Below, in pieces: positions 33,920 to 42,838 of a DNA stretch of 48,000 nucleotides. Within the stretch, counting starts at the first letter, position 1; each line of letters begins with the position of its first letter. The translations under genes were made by a program, and so were the position numbers. This DNA is from Firmicutes bacterium UBA5010 (GTDB taxonomy: Bacteria > Bacillota > Clostridia > Tissierellales > Sedimentibacteraceae). The stretch is from contig DGYI01000063.1 in the NCBI GenBank assembly GCA_002396645.1, positions 25,262 through 73,261 of the forward strand, given 5' to 3'. The notes under the pieces were generated by a model that saw nothing but the letters and a program-made list of their open reading frames with translations, did no database searches and was not told where the DNA came from.

Positions 33920-35163
33920 AGCATATCACCTGCATTTTCTTTAAAATATGTTCTTATCTCCGGAATAAATGTAACTATCTCTCCGCCATATTCCTTTACA
34001 AATGATAATTTAGGAATTATTTCATCTATCCAATTCCAAGGTAAAACAATAATTATATCAGGCTTCTCCTCATATAATTTTTTCAAGGGATATATCGGAA
34101 TATGTACTCCAGGCAAAGACAATCCTTGCTTATATGGTGTTTCATCTACTGTGAAGTCTATAAAATCCTTTCCAATACCGCAATAATTTAAAAAAGTATT
34201 TCCCTTGGCCGGAGCTCCGAAAGCTGCTATACGCTTACCCTCACTTTTTTTATCTATTAAATATCGCAATGCATCTCTTTTTACCTTTTTAGTATTATCA
34301 TTAAATTTTTCATATGTTTCCGTTTTATCTAATCCAAATTCAATTTCCTTATTTATTAGCTCTTCTACCTTACCAGAAATGGGATGGATTTTATCATCAA
34401 TATGTTTTACATATATTCTTACGGAGCCTCCATGTGTACTTAGCTGTTCTACGTCAAAAATATCCAGATTATGCATATTAAAGATTTGTTGTGCAGTAAT
34501 AATAGAAATATATGAAAAATGCTCATGATAAATTGTATCAAATTGATTTTTCTCCATTAACTCCAATAAGTGCGGAAATTCCAAAGTTATAATAGAATTT
34601 TCTTTAAGTAGGATTTTCAAGCCTTTTACAAAATCATTTATATCCGGTACGTGTGCTAAAACATTATTGCCTATAATCAAATCTGCTTTTCTATATTTTT
34701 GAGATATAGTCTGTGCTAATGTAACTCCAAAAAAGTCACATATTGTTTCAATCCCTTTTTCTATAGCGATTTTACTTACATTCTCAGCAGGATCAACTCC
34801 CAGAACAGGTATTTTTTTATCTAAAAAATATTTTAATAAATATCCATCATTACTTGCTACTTCAACAACAAGGCTATCTGAATTCAAATTGCATTTATTA
34901 ATAATTTCTTCTGTATAAATTCTGCAATGCTCTAACCATAAGCTCGAAACACTGCTAAAATATGAATAATCCTTAAATATATTTTCAGGCACCTCAAAAA
35001 CGGGCACTTGTACTAGTTTGCATTTCTCACAAACATATGCACATAACGGATATATTTTTTCTGATTTTAAAATACGACTATCTACATATGCAGTAGAAAT
35101 AGGAGTGGCTCCCAAATCACAAAACACATGTTCTAATTTTTCACTGCAAAACCTACACTTCAA
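33916..35163 (-). CDS. NDP-hexose C-methyltransferase, TylC3/EryBIII type
   Basis: A 415-residue three-part enzyme. The N-terminal zinc domain has four Cys pairs (CRFCSEKL, CAYVCEKC). The SAM-binding domain has LVVEVASNDGYLLKYFLDK (motif I, about residue 100) and 'DLIIGNNVLAHVPDINDFVK'. The C-terminal domain has 'RIAAFGAPAKGNTFLNYCGI' and 'DETPYKQGLSLPGVHIPI'. This architecture belongs to sugar C-methyltransferases that act at C3 of dTDP-4-keto-dideoxyhexoses (mycarose, olivomycose, nogalose). It sits directly before rfbA with a 4-nt overlap. It implies a branched-chain sugar; the methylated carbon is inferred from the family. Confidence 0.9.
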   Translation of the reverse strand: MKCRFCSEKLEHVFCDLGATPISTAYVDSRILKSEKIYPLCAYVCEKCKLVQVPVFEVPENIFKDYSYFSSVSSLWLEHCRIYTEEIINKCNLNSDSLVVEVASNDGYLLKYFLDKKIPVLGVDPAENVSKIAIEKGIETICDFFGVTLAQTISQKYRKADLIIGNNVLAHVPDINDFVKGLKILLKENSIITLEFPHLLELMEKNQFDTIYHEHFSYISIITAQQIFNMHNLDIFDVEQLSTHGGSVRIYVKHIDDKIHPISGKVEELINKEIEFGLDKTETYEKFNDNTKKVKRDALRYLIDKKSEGKRIAAFGAPAKGNTFLNYCGIGKDFIDFTVDETPYKQGLSLPGVHIPIYPLKKLYEEKPDIIIVLPWNWIDEIIPKLSFVKEYGGEIVTFIPEIRTYFKENAGDML

Positions 35164-35213
35164 TTTATTCTTCCTCCTATTTTTTTACGCTTGCAACTAA
35201 TCAATATCTGATT

Positions 35214-36119
35214 TTAAATATTATTCTTTTTAATCCACTCTGCGGTTTTTTTTACGCTTTCTATAAAATTACTACTTGCAGTAAAACCTGTATCTCTATT
35301 TAATAGCTTCAAATCTATCATATCGTAATCAATATATTCATATTGATTATCGCGACCGTCGAAACTTATTTCCGTATTAGATGATAAAGCAAGCTTTACA
35401 TCATTTATTATATCTTTGAATACTCTCAATTCATTGCTGCCTATATAATAGTCCTTACAGCTGTAATTACTTTCCGAAACCTTAATAAGCCCTCTTAAAG
35501 CATCATCTATATATGTCCAATCATATAGCATGTTTGAATTAATTATATAAGGTTTTTCATTATCTAAAAATTTTTTTATTATAATATACGCAGAGCGTTT
35601 GCTGTAATCTCCATCTCCAAATACGTTAGAAAAGATAGTTGAGTTAAATTTCATATCATATTTATGCGATAAAATACGCCCTATTTGCTTAAATGAAGAT
35701 TTTGCAGCTCCATATACACTGCAAAGTCGAATTTGCCCGTCTATACTCTTTTTCAAAAATTCATGTGATGTCCCAGTAAATATAAATTTCTTAACCCCTA
35801 TTTTGGCCGCACTTTGAAGCAACTCTATAGAATATGTTACATTCTCGAATTGTATATTAGGATCATCGGCAGAGGTTTTATATCCGTTCCATGCCAAATG
35901 AAAAAGAACATCTGCAGGCACATTTATATATTGAAAAAGATTTTTGTACTCTTTCATTGAAATCTCTATTATCTTTAATTCTTGATAGTTAAGTAAATCT
36001 TTCATTTTAGAGGCATCTCTGACAACAGCATAAACAAAATTTCCATTTTTTAAAAGCCATTTTGTCAGTGCTTTTCCCACAAAGCCGCTTGCACCTGTTA
36101 TTATAAATTTTTTTGACAT
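35214..36119 (-). CDS. SDR-family NDP-sugar 4-ketoreductase
   Basis: A 301-residue extended short-chain dehydrogenase. NAD(P)-binding ITGASGFVGKALTKWLL at the N terminus, 'FHLAWNGYKTSADDPNIQFE' and the catalytic VYGAAKSSFK (Tyr-x3-Lys). It is not a canonical RmlD. In context it should reduce the 4-keto group of the methylated dideoxysugar (TylC2/EryBIV role), finishing the pathway; a C4 epimer or other sugar is possible. The gene lies between the C-methyltransferase and the GT2 gene, 50 and 40 nt away. A GAGGAA site precedes the ATG. Confidence 0.82.
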   Translation of the reverse strand: MSKKFIITGASGFVGKALTKWLLKNGNFVYAVVRDASKMKDLLNYQELKIIEISMKEYKNLFQYINVPADVLFHLAWNGYKTSADDPNIQFENVTYSIELLQSAAKIGVKKFIFTGTSHEFLKKSIDGQIRLCSVYGAAKSSFKQIGRILSHKYDMKFNSTIFSNVFGDGDYSKRSAYIIIKKFLDNEKPYIINSNMLYDWTYIDDALRGLIKVSESNYSCKDYYIGSNELRVFKDIINDVKLALSSNTEISFDGRDNQYEYIDYDMIDLKLLNRDTGFTASSNFIESVKKTAEWIKKNNI

Positions 36120-36159
36120 TCTATTTTATTCCTCGCTAAATTTAATATTTTGGAAGCAA

Positions 36160-37659
36160 TTATATTTTACTTATGCTAAGAATATAGTTTTCCGTCAACA
36201 TTTTATTCATATCACTCATATTCAAGCTGTTCTTTTCAAAAAATTGTTTTATTATTTTCAAGCTATCCTCATCCAAGAAATGTTGCTCACTTACAATCTT
36301 ATTAACTCTGTACCCAAGTTTATATACCCAATTTAGAAAATCATCTATTGTCCAGTAAACAGCATATTCTTCATCAAACAAAAACTTATTGCCCAAAATA
36401 CTGTATATAGTCCTAATATCATTTATATTTCTTAATTTTAGCAATATCTGTCCGTTGTCATTAATTAAACTAAATATATCAGTTAAAAGCTTAAAGGGTT
36501 CACTATATAGATTTATCGCTTTTCCAAGCAATATATAATCAAAACTGCCAGCTGTAAAATGCTCTGAAATATACTCAATCCTATCGCATTCCACATCACC
36601 CTCACAAATAGTTTTTAAATCAATAAAATACTTTGCTTCTTCGGTAAAGGCCGACAAACATGTATCAAATATACTATATGACTTTAATTTGTTTTTGATT
36701 TCCAGTATAGGAGTGCCACACTTTACATCAATACCTAAAACATTAGGGTTTGTACATGTAGAAGTCTCAAGAATAGAAATCATATTATATTCAAAATTAT
36801 TAGTATCATCCCAAGCGTCTATTCCGTAATATTTATTTTTAAAGTTTTCTCTACCCTTTTCTAAGGACTTTTTATACTTTAACAATTTTTCAGTATCCGT
36901 ATAATTAAATTCATGATCATGATGAACAAAAACATCCTTACACAAGATTGTTTTATATCCACCTCTCCTTATATGAAAAGTTAAATCATCATCTGAAAAA
37001 TCATGAAAAAAGCCATAATCCCAATTACCACATATTTCTATACATTCTTTTTTATAAACTGTTCCTAAAGTTATAAGTCTTAATCTTTCATGCCATTTTC
37101 TAGGATCAGAAACATTATATAGCTTTGCTTTTTCCTGCATTTCTTCAAAGGTATCAAAACTTATACCAGCATTTTGCCAATTGCTGACGTTTAGTGAATC
37201 AGTACAAACCATACCTATTTTGTCATCGGAAGCAAAGCATTTCAAAATATTTGAAAGCCAATTAGTTGTAACTATCATATCATTGTTTATTAGTGAAATA
37301 TATTTCCCTGAACAATATTTAGTTCCTTGAATTATTGCAAATGGCAGCTGTAGATTTTTAGTTATTCTTATTATTTTTTTTCTTGCTTGTACTGTATGAA
37401 AATATTCCAAAGTTTCGTTATCGGATCCACTATCCACTAATATAAGTTCATAATCTACATCTTGTGTATATTTCAATATGCTCTCTATACAATTCATTGT
37501 TTTATCTAATCTGTTATATGCAACCACTAAAATGCTCACTAAAACATTATTGTTACTATGTAAATTAGTTATATTTTTTCTTGATTCGTAAATATTGCTT
37601 CCTTCTGAAGGTATTTCACTACTATCTGTGTTTATAATTACAATATTTTCATCTATCAT
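36160..37659 (-). CDS. family 2 glycosyltransferase fused to a degenerate methyltransferase-like domain
   Basis: A 499-residue protein, first gene of the deoxysugar operon. The GT2 domain (about residues 40-280) shows 'VSILVVAYNRLDKTMNCIES', LILVDSGSDN, the DxD-like ISLINNDMIV and 'HDFSDDDLTFHIRRGGYKT'. The C-terminal part (about 310-490) resembles a Rossmann methyltransferase in which the SAM loop is altered (VLGIDVKCGTPILEIKNKL), though the acidic strand and 'FDYILLGKAINLYSEPFKLL' remain. It may bind rather than methylate. Its place makes it the leading candidate for transferring the operon's sugar. A GGAGATAG site lies before the ATG. Confidence 0.82.
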   Translation of the reverse strand: MIDENIVIINTDSSEIPSEGSNIYESRKNITNLHSNNNVLVSILVVAYNRLDKTMNCIESILKYTQDVDYELILVDSGSDNETLEYFHTVQARKKIIRITKNLQLPFAIIQGTKYCSGKYISLINNDMIVTTNWLSNILKCFASDDKIGMVCTDSLNVSNWQNAGISFDTFEEMQEKAKLYNVSDPRKWHERLRLITLGTVYKKECIEICGNWDYGFFHDFSDDDLTFHIRRGGYKTILCKDVFVHHDHEFNYTDTEKLLKYKKSLEKGRENFKNKYYGIDAWDDTNNFEYNMISILETSTCTNPNVLGIDVKCGTPILEIKNKLKSYSIFDTCLSAFTEEAKYFIDLKTICEGDVECDRIEYISEHFTAGSFDYILLGKAINLYSEPFKLLTDIFSLINDNGQILLKLRNINDIRTIYSILGNKFLFDEEYAVYWTIDDFLNWVYKLGYRVNKIVSEQHFLDEDSLKIIKQFFEKNSLNMSDMNKMLTENYILSISKI

Positions 37660-37972
37660 AAGCTATCTCCATATTTTTTCATAATTTATAAAACTCTGTT
37701 GTTTTTTGTGCTTTTTTGGAAAAAACAAGCTTTTTAGTACCGTCTGTTTAGTCTAATCTCCACTTAATATTCAATTTTTTTACCAATCCATTTATAAGTT
37801 TCTGAAACTGCTAAAGAAATTTTAGAAAATTATAAAGTCATTCATTTATATATCGACATAAATATAAATAAATTCATAAACTCTTTTATTTGAATTTTTA
37901 GTTATTATATGGTATTATTATAGCATATTTTGTCGATTAATAAAAGGATTTTTGAATATAACGGAGGATAAA
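37660..37972. other. divergent intergenic region between the two glycosyltransferase genes
   Basis: About 310 nt. It holds the promoter of the plus-strand gene (37890-37918). On the minus side, toward the sugar operon, is a candidate sigma-28-like site: TGAA at 37873-37876, 15-nt spacer, GTCGATAT at 37850-37857 (consensus TAAA-N15-GCCGATAT). Closer to the operon is a weak TTGTTTTTT/AAAAAACAA inverted repeat (about 37700-37730). No clear sigma-A promoter for the operon was found. Confidence 0.45.
37890..37918 (+). promoter_or_regulatory. sigma-A promoter of the second GT2-TPR gene
   Basis: TTGAAT (37890-37895), 17-nt spacer, TATTAT (37913-37918) preceded by TGG, an extended -10. Confidence 0.6.
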
Positions 37973-40093
37973 ATGATACTTTCTATAGGAATGATAGTCA
38001 AGAATGAAGAGAAATATTTAGATGAATGCTTAACAGCACTCCACCCAATATTAACCAAATTAGATAGTGAGCTTATAATAGTTGACACCGGTTCAACAGA
38101 CAATACAGTAGAAATAGCAAAAAAACATACAGATAAAGTTTTTCACTTTGAATGGTGCAATGATTTTGCAGCTGCAAGAAATGTTACTTTAGACCACGCT
38201 AAAGGTGAGTGGTACATGTTTTTGGATGCTGATGAAATTCTTGAAGATTCAGCTGAACTAATATCTTTCTTTAAATCAAAAGAATACAAGAAATATAAAT
38301 CTGCAAGCTATAATATCTTAAATTACAGAAATAAAGAAAAAACTTCGAGTACATCTATTTTAATTCCGAGAATGAGAAAGTTAAGTAAGAATCTCAGATT
38401 TATAGGAATTGTCCATGAGTATATGCCTGCTGTTCATCCAATAAAAAATTTAACTAAGACAACCTTCAATCACCATGGATATGTATTTACTACCAGGAAG
38501 CAAGCTAAGGCTAAACATAAAAGAAATATCGACTTACTATTGACGCAATTAAATACTACAAAGGATAATCCAAGGTTAAGAAATCAGTTGGGTGAATCAT
38601 ATTTACTTTATTATAGCAAAAAAAATATGGAAGAAGCATTACATCATTATAAAGCAGGCAAGGAATTAGCAATTGAAGAAAATAACAATAACATGTACTG
38701 TGTTATAGCAATCAATCTAATTTCGCTTTACACAAAAATGAATATGAATTTGGAAGCATTAAATGAGGCTGAATTATATTTTAAGTCTAAATCCGATTCA
38801 TTGGAATCTGATACTGATGTATATTATCTTATGATATTTGCATTTAATGCACTTAATCAATATGAATCTTGCGCTGAATCATATGTTAAATATGTGGATA
38901 ATCTAAATAAATATAAAAATAACAAATACTCAACACGTGAAATCTATTACAGAAGTATATCCTTTACAGATAATTATTCATTATATAATGCGACTTTGCA
39001 TGCTATAAATTCATATATTAAACTGGAAAAATATGAAGATGCTAAACAGCTTATTAATAAAAATCTTGCTTTTAGTTGCGAGTTTAAAGAAAATCAAGAT
39101 TTTTTATTTAAGTGCTATTTGGAATTGATGAGCGCTAAAAATAATTATCATGATTTAGTTTCTTTGTATAATATTGAAATAACCAGAAATGAAGAGTTTG
39201 AATCAAATTTAAAAAAAGCTATTGAAGCTTTTATAAATGAGAATATTGAAGAAAAATACAGAATTTCTGACTTATTTTCTGAATTTAATAATGATTCTAA
39301 AGATCCATATCTTGACTTTATGAAAATCAGAAAGACTCATTTTGACAATACTACTGATATAGATGCTATGATAGATGAATTTTTAGATAGTATAGATAAA
39401 TTTGATGTCTATTATTCTGATATTATTTACTATATCTTAAAAAACAATATATCTCTGAAAGTGCTTAAATATAAATTAAATTCAGATGATTTATTGACTT
39501 GCTTTGATATAATAAATAAACAGCATGATGATTTTACGGATATAATTTTGAAATATGATTACGAAGCTGATAACCCTTATGAATCATATATATTAAAAAC
39601 CTTATATGAATCAGCACTTGTTTTGATTGAAAATGAAGATAAGGAAGTAATTGCAAGTTTGTTTATGAAATATATTAATAATTTTAAGATATATATAGAA
39701 TATACATACAATGAAAATATATTTACTGAGAACAATCTAAGCTTACTTCCTCGCAGAATACAATTTGGATATTATTGCATAAAGGCAAATGAGTGTTTGT
39801 CAAAAAATGACGAACTTAACTATATAAGATTTCTAAGAAAAGCATTGGCTTCCGATAAGTCAATGAAAAGCTTTATTTCTTTGTTGACAGAAAGCTATAA
39901 AGAAGAAAATAAAAATAATACACCAAATGAATTATCTGAATTTGATATGCTTGCTATCACGGTAAAAAACAACATTAATGAATTGATTAAAACAAATAAT
40001 CTCATCGAGGCAGAAATTATATTAAATGAATATAAAAAATTAAACTCAAATGACCCTGAAATTAAAAGCTTAGAAAGAATGATAACAAGGTGA
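37973..40093 (+). CDS. family 2 glycosyltransferase with long TPR-like tail
   Basis: A 706-residue protein of the same GT2 subgroup as the 27649 gene. GT-A domain: MILSIGMIVKNEEKYLDECL, LIIVDTGSTDNT, 'WYMFLDADEILED'. The remaining 450 or so residues are helical with repeated TPR-like pairs (NMEEALHHYKAGKELAIEEN, EALNEAELYFKSKSDSLE) and many acidic residues, probably a protein-binding scaffold. GGAGG 5 nt before the ATG at 37973 fixes the start. It is divergent from the sugar operon and converges on the flagellin array, so flagellin is a likely acceptor (inference). Confidence 0.8.
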   Translation: MILSIGMIVKNEEKYLDECLTALHPILTKLDSELIIVDTGSTDNTVEIAKKHTDKVFHFEWCNDFAAARNVTLDHAKGEWYMFLDADEILEDSAELISFFKSKEYKKYKSASYNILNYRNKEKTSSTSILIPRMRKLSKNLRFIGIVHEYMPAVHPIKNLTKTTFNHHGYVFTTRKQAKAKHKRNIDLLLTQLNTTKDNPRLRNQLGESYLLYYSKKNMEEALHHYKAGKELAIEENNNNMYCVIAINLISLYTKMNMNLEALNEAELYFKSKSDSLESDTDVYYLMIFAFNALNQYESCAESYVKYVDNLNKYKNNKYSTREIYYRSISFTDNYSLYNATLHAINSYIKLEKYEDAKQLINKNLAFSCEFKENQDFLFKCYLELMSAKNNYHDLVSLYNIEITRNEEFESNLKKAIEAFINENIEEKYRISDLFSEFNNDSKDPYLDFMKIRKTHFDNTTDIDAMIDEFLDSIDKFDVYYSDIIYYILKNNISLKVLKYKLNSDDLLTCFDIINKQHDDFTDIILKYDYEADNPYESYILKTLYESALVLIENEDKEVIASLFMKYINNFKIYIEYTYNENIFTENNLSLLPRRIQFGYYCIKANECLSKNDELNYIRFLRKALASDKSMKSFISLLTESYKEENKNNTPNELSEFDMLAITVKNNINELIKTNNLIEAEIILNEYKKLNSNDPEIKSLERMITR

Positions 40094-40116
40094 TGAAAAG
40101 GCTGTAGCAAGACATC

Positions 40117-40148
40117 AAAAAAAGAGCGAAGGTACCTCGCTCTTTTTT
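40117..40148. terminator. bidirectional terminator between glycosyltransferase and flagellin array
   Basis: Stem AAAAGAGCGA paired with TCGCTCTTTT around an AGGTACC loop, with T-runs on both strands. It stops the plus-strand gene and the first flagellin transcript. Confidence 0.9.
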
Positions 40149-40164
40149 ATATATTGCATTAAAA

Positions 40165-40992
40165 TTATTGTAATAATTGTAATACGCCTTGTGGTTGCAT
40201 GTTGGCTTGTGCAAGCATTGCTTGAGACGCTTGAGTAAGTATATTGTTCTTAGTGAAATCCATCATCTCTTTAGCCATATCAACGTCTCTTATTCTTGAT
40301 TCAGCAGCTGTTAAGTTTTCACTTGCTACTCCCAAGTTATTGATTGTATGCTCTAATCTGTTTTGAAGAGCTCCTAATGTTGAACGTGTTTTTGATACGT
40401 TGTTTATTGCACCATCTAAAGCTGATATTGCATCATTTGCATCAGAAACTGTATCAACAGAAATTGAACTGATTGCTAATGCTGATGTACTTTGATCTCC
40501 TACAGATAACGATACTTGCTGATCCGCCGTTCCGTTTGCTCCGATTTGGAATACAATATTAGTTGATCCAAGTGTACCATCAAGAAGTTGATTTTTATTG
40601 TAGTGAGTTGATGAAGCTATTCTGTTAATCTCACCTTTTAAAGCTGTAAGCTCCATATTGATATTTTCACGGTCAACATCTGATTGATATGTTCCGTTTG
40701 ATGCTTGTACTGCTAATGTTCTCATTCTTTGTAATATAGCATGAGTTTCATTTAAAGCACCTTCTGCTGTTTGAATCAATGATACTCCATCTTGTGCGTT
40801 TTGTTGCGCTTGATTTAAACCATTGATTTGTGCTCTCATCTTTTCTGATATAGCTAAACCTGCTGCATCATCTGCTGCTCTGTTTATTCTATATCCTGAT
40901 GATAATTTCTCTAAGTTTTTACCTACAGAAGCTGTATTCATTGTTAAATTTCTGTGTGAATTTAATGCGTTAATATTATGTTGTATTCTCAT
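40165..40992 (-). CDS. fliC: flagellin (array copy 1)
   Basis: A 275-residue flagellin with only the conserved D0/D1 regions and no extended D2/D3. N terminus: MRIQHNINALNSHRN...; 'AADDAAGLAISEKMRAQING' and 'NAQDGVSLIQTAEGALNE' are the N-terminal flagellin signatures; 'NLTAAESRIRDVDMAKEMMD' and the C-terminal 'QASQAMLAQANMQPQGVLQL' are the other end. The middle (about 135-195) is the only part that differs between copies and is rich in Ser/Thr, fitting O-glycosylation. GGAGG precedes the ATG. Its sigma-28 -10 box differs by one base from copy 2. Confidence 0.97.
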   Translation of the reverse strand: MRIQHNINALNSHRNLTMNTASVGKNLEKLSSGYRINRAADDAAGLAISEKMRAQINGLNQAQQNAQDGVSLIQTAEGALNETHAILQRMRTLAVQASNGTYQSDVDRENINMELTALKGEINRIASSTHYNKNQLLDGTLGSTNIVFQIGANGTADQQVSLSVGDQSTSALAISSISVDTVSDANDAISALDGAINNVSKTRSTLGALQNRLEHTINNLGVASENLTAAESRIRDVDMAKEMMDFTKNNILTQASQAMLAQANMQPQGVLQLLQ

Positions 40993-41016
40993 TTTAATAC
41001 CTCCATGTATTTTTTA

Positions 41017-41044
41017 TCATCGGGATTCATTCCCTTATATTTTG
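41017..41044 (-). promoter_or_regulatory. sigma-28-type promoter of flagellin copy 1
   Basis: Minus strand: CAAA (41041-41044), 16-nt spacer, CCCGATGA (41017-41024). Consensus is TAAA-N15-GCCGATAA. The seventh base of the -10 is G where copies 2 and 3 have A. Confidence 0.65.
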
Positions 41045-41080
41045 CATAACAGTATAAATAATTTTAAAAAATATATAAAA

Positions 41081-41908
41081 TTATTGTAATAACTGTAATA
41101 CTCCTTGTGGCTGCATGTTTGCTTGTGCAAGCATTGCTTGAGACGCTTGAGTAAGTATATTGTTCTTAGTGAAATCCATCATCTCTTTAGCCATGTCAAC
41201 GTCTCTTATTCTTGATTCAGCAGCTGTTAAGTTTTCAGCAGCTACTCCCAAGTTATTGATTGTATGCTCTAATCTGTTTTGAAGAGCTCCTAATGATGAA
41301 CGTGTTTTTGATACACTGTTTATAGCATTGTCTATCAACTCTATAGATGAGTTTGCAGCTGAAACTGTACCAACAGAAACTCCATTAACTGTTAAAGCCG
41401 CTGAACTTTGATTTGCTATAGTTAATGATACTTGTTGATCTGACACTCCGTTTGCTCCGATTTGGAATACTATGCCAGTTGTTGAAAGATCTCCATTAAG
41501 CAAGTTATTTTTATTGTAGTGAGTTGATGAAGCTATTCTGTCTATCTCACTTGTTAAAGCTTTAATCTCCATGTCAATATTCTCACGGTCAACATCTGAT
41601 TGATATGTTCCGTTTGATGCTTGTACTGCTAATGTTCTCATTCTTTGTAATATAGCATGAGTTTCATTTAAAGCACCTTCTGCTGTTTGAATCAACGATA
41701 CGCCATCTTGTGCGTTTTGTTGTGCTTGATTTAAACCATTAATTTGTGCTCTCATCTTTTCTGATATAGCTAAACCTGCTGCATCATCTGCTGCTCTGTT
41801 TATTCTGTATCCTGATGATAATTTCTCCAGGTTTTTACCTACAGAAGCTGTATTCATTGTTAAATTTCTGTGTGAATTTAATGCGTTAACATTATGTTGT
41901 ATTCTCAT
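41081..41908 (-). CDS. fliC: flagellin (array copy 2)
   Basis: A 275-residue flagellin, nearly identical to copies 1 and 3 in the first 125 and last 75 residues. The central segment, e.g. 'NLLNGDLSTTGIVFQIGANG', differs most. The spacer to copy 1 (88 nt) is almost the same as that to copy 3 (88 nt; one base differs), so gene and promoter were duplicated together. Being separately promoted, it may give filament variants. GGAGG precedes the ATG. Confidence 0.97.
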   Translation of the reverse strand: MRIQHNVNALNSHRNLTMNTASVGKNLEKLSSGYRINRAADDAAGLAISEKMRAQINGLNQAQQNAQDGVSLIQTAEGALNETHAILQRMRTLAVQASNGTYQSDVDRENIDMEIKALTSEIDRIASSTHYNKNNLLNGDLSTTGIVFQIGANGVSDQQVSLTIANQSSAALTVNGVSVGTVSAANSSIELIDNAINSVSKTRSSLGALQNRLEHTINNLGVAAENLTAAESRIRDVDMAKEMMDFTKNNILTQASQAMLAQANMQPQGVLQLLQ

Positions 41909-41932
41909 TTTAATACCTCCATGTATTTTTTA

Positions 41933-41960
41933 TTATCGGGATTCATTCCCTTATATTTTG
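41933..41960 (-). promoter_or_regulatory. sigma-28-type promoter of flagellin copy 2
   Basis: Minus strand: CAAA (41957-41960), 16-nt spacer, CCCGATAA (41933-41940), 7 of 8 matches to GCCGATAA. Confidence 0.75.
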
Positions 41961-41996
41961 CATAACAGTATAAATAATTTTAAAAAATATATAAAA

Positions 41997-42815
41997 TTAT
42001 TGTAATAACTGTAATACTCCTTGTGGTTGCATGTTTGCTTGTGCAAGCATTGCTTGAGACGCTTGAGTAAGTATATTGTTCTTAGTGAAATCCATCATCT
42101 CTTTAGCCATATCAACGTCTCTTATTCTTGATTCAGCAGCTGTTAAGTTTTCACTTGCTACTCCCAAGTTATTGATTGTATGCTCTAATCTGTTTTGAAG
42201 AGCTCCTAATGTTGAACGTGTTTTTGATACACTGTTTATCGCAGCATCTATAGATGATATTGCTTCATTTGCAGCAGAAACTGTACCAACAGAAACTGTA
42301 TCAATTCCTAATGCAGTTGAACTTTGGCTATCTACAGATAATGTTACTTGTTGATCTGATGATCCGTTTGCTCCGATTTGGAATGTAATAGCTAATGTAC
42401 CTTTAAGCAAATCATTCTTATTGTAGTGAGTTGATGAAGCTATTCTGTCTATCTCACTTGTTAAAGCTGTAAGCTCCATATTGATGTTTTCACGGTCAAC
42501 ATCTGATTGATATGTTCCGTTTGATGCTTGTACTGCTAATGTTCTCATTCTTTGTAATATAGCATGAGTTTCATTTAAAGCACCTTCTGCTGTTTGAATC
42601 AATGATACTCCATCTTGTGCGTTTTGTTGCGCTTGATTTAAACCATTGATTTGTGCTCTCATCTTTTCTGATATAGCTAAACCTGCTGCATCATCTGCCG
42701 CTCTGTTTATTCTGTATCCTGATGATAATTTCTCTAAGTTTTTACCTACAGCACTTGTATTCATTGTTAAATTTCTGTGTGAATTTAATGCGTTAACATT
42801 ATGTTGTATTCTCAT
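41997..42815 (-). CDS. fliC: flagellin (array copy 3)
   Basis: A 272-residue flagellin, first of the array in transcription order after fliT. It has the same conserved ends; the variable centre is three residues shorter ('DLLKGTLAITFQIGANGSSD'). It carries the best sigma-28 promoter of the three (TAAA -35). The two other copies lie downstream on the same strand. Confidence 0.97.
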   Translation of the reverse strand: MRIQHNVNALNSHRNLTMNTSAVGKNLEKLSSGYRINRAADDAAGLAISEKMRAQINGLNQAQQNAQDGVSLIQTAEGALNETHAILQRMRTLAVQASNGTYQSDVDRENINMELTALTSEIDRIASSTHYNKNDLLKGTLAITFQIGANGSSDQQVTLSVDSQSSTALGIDTVSVGTVSAANEAISSIDAAINSVSKTRSTLGALQNRLEHTINNLGVASENLTAAESRIRDVDMAKEMMDFTKNNILTQASQAMLAQANMQPQGVLQLLQ

Positions 42816-42838
42816 TTTAATACCTCCATGTATTTTGG

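Noticed and set aside
28915..36119. Sugar operon as an ordinary dTDP-L-rhamnose locus
   Set aside because: There is no canonical RmlD, and a 2,3-dehydratase plus a sugar C-methyltransferase have no place in rhamnose synthesis.
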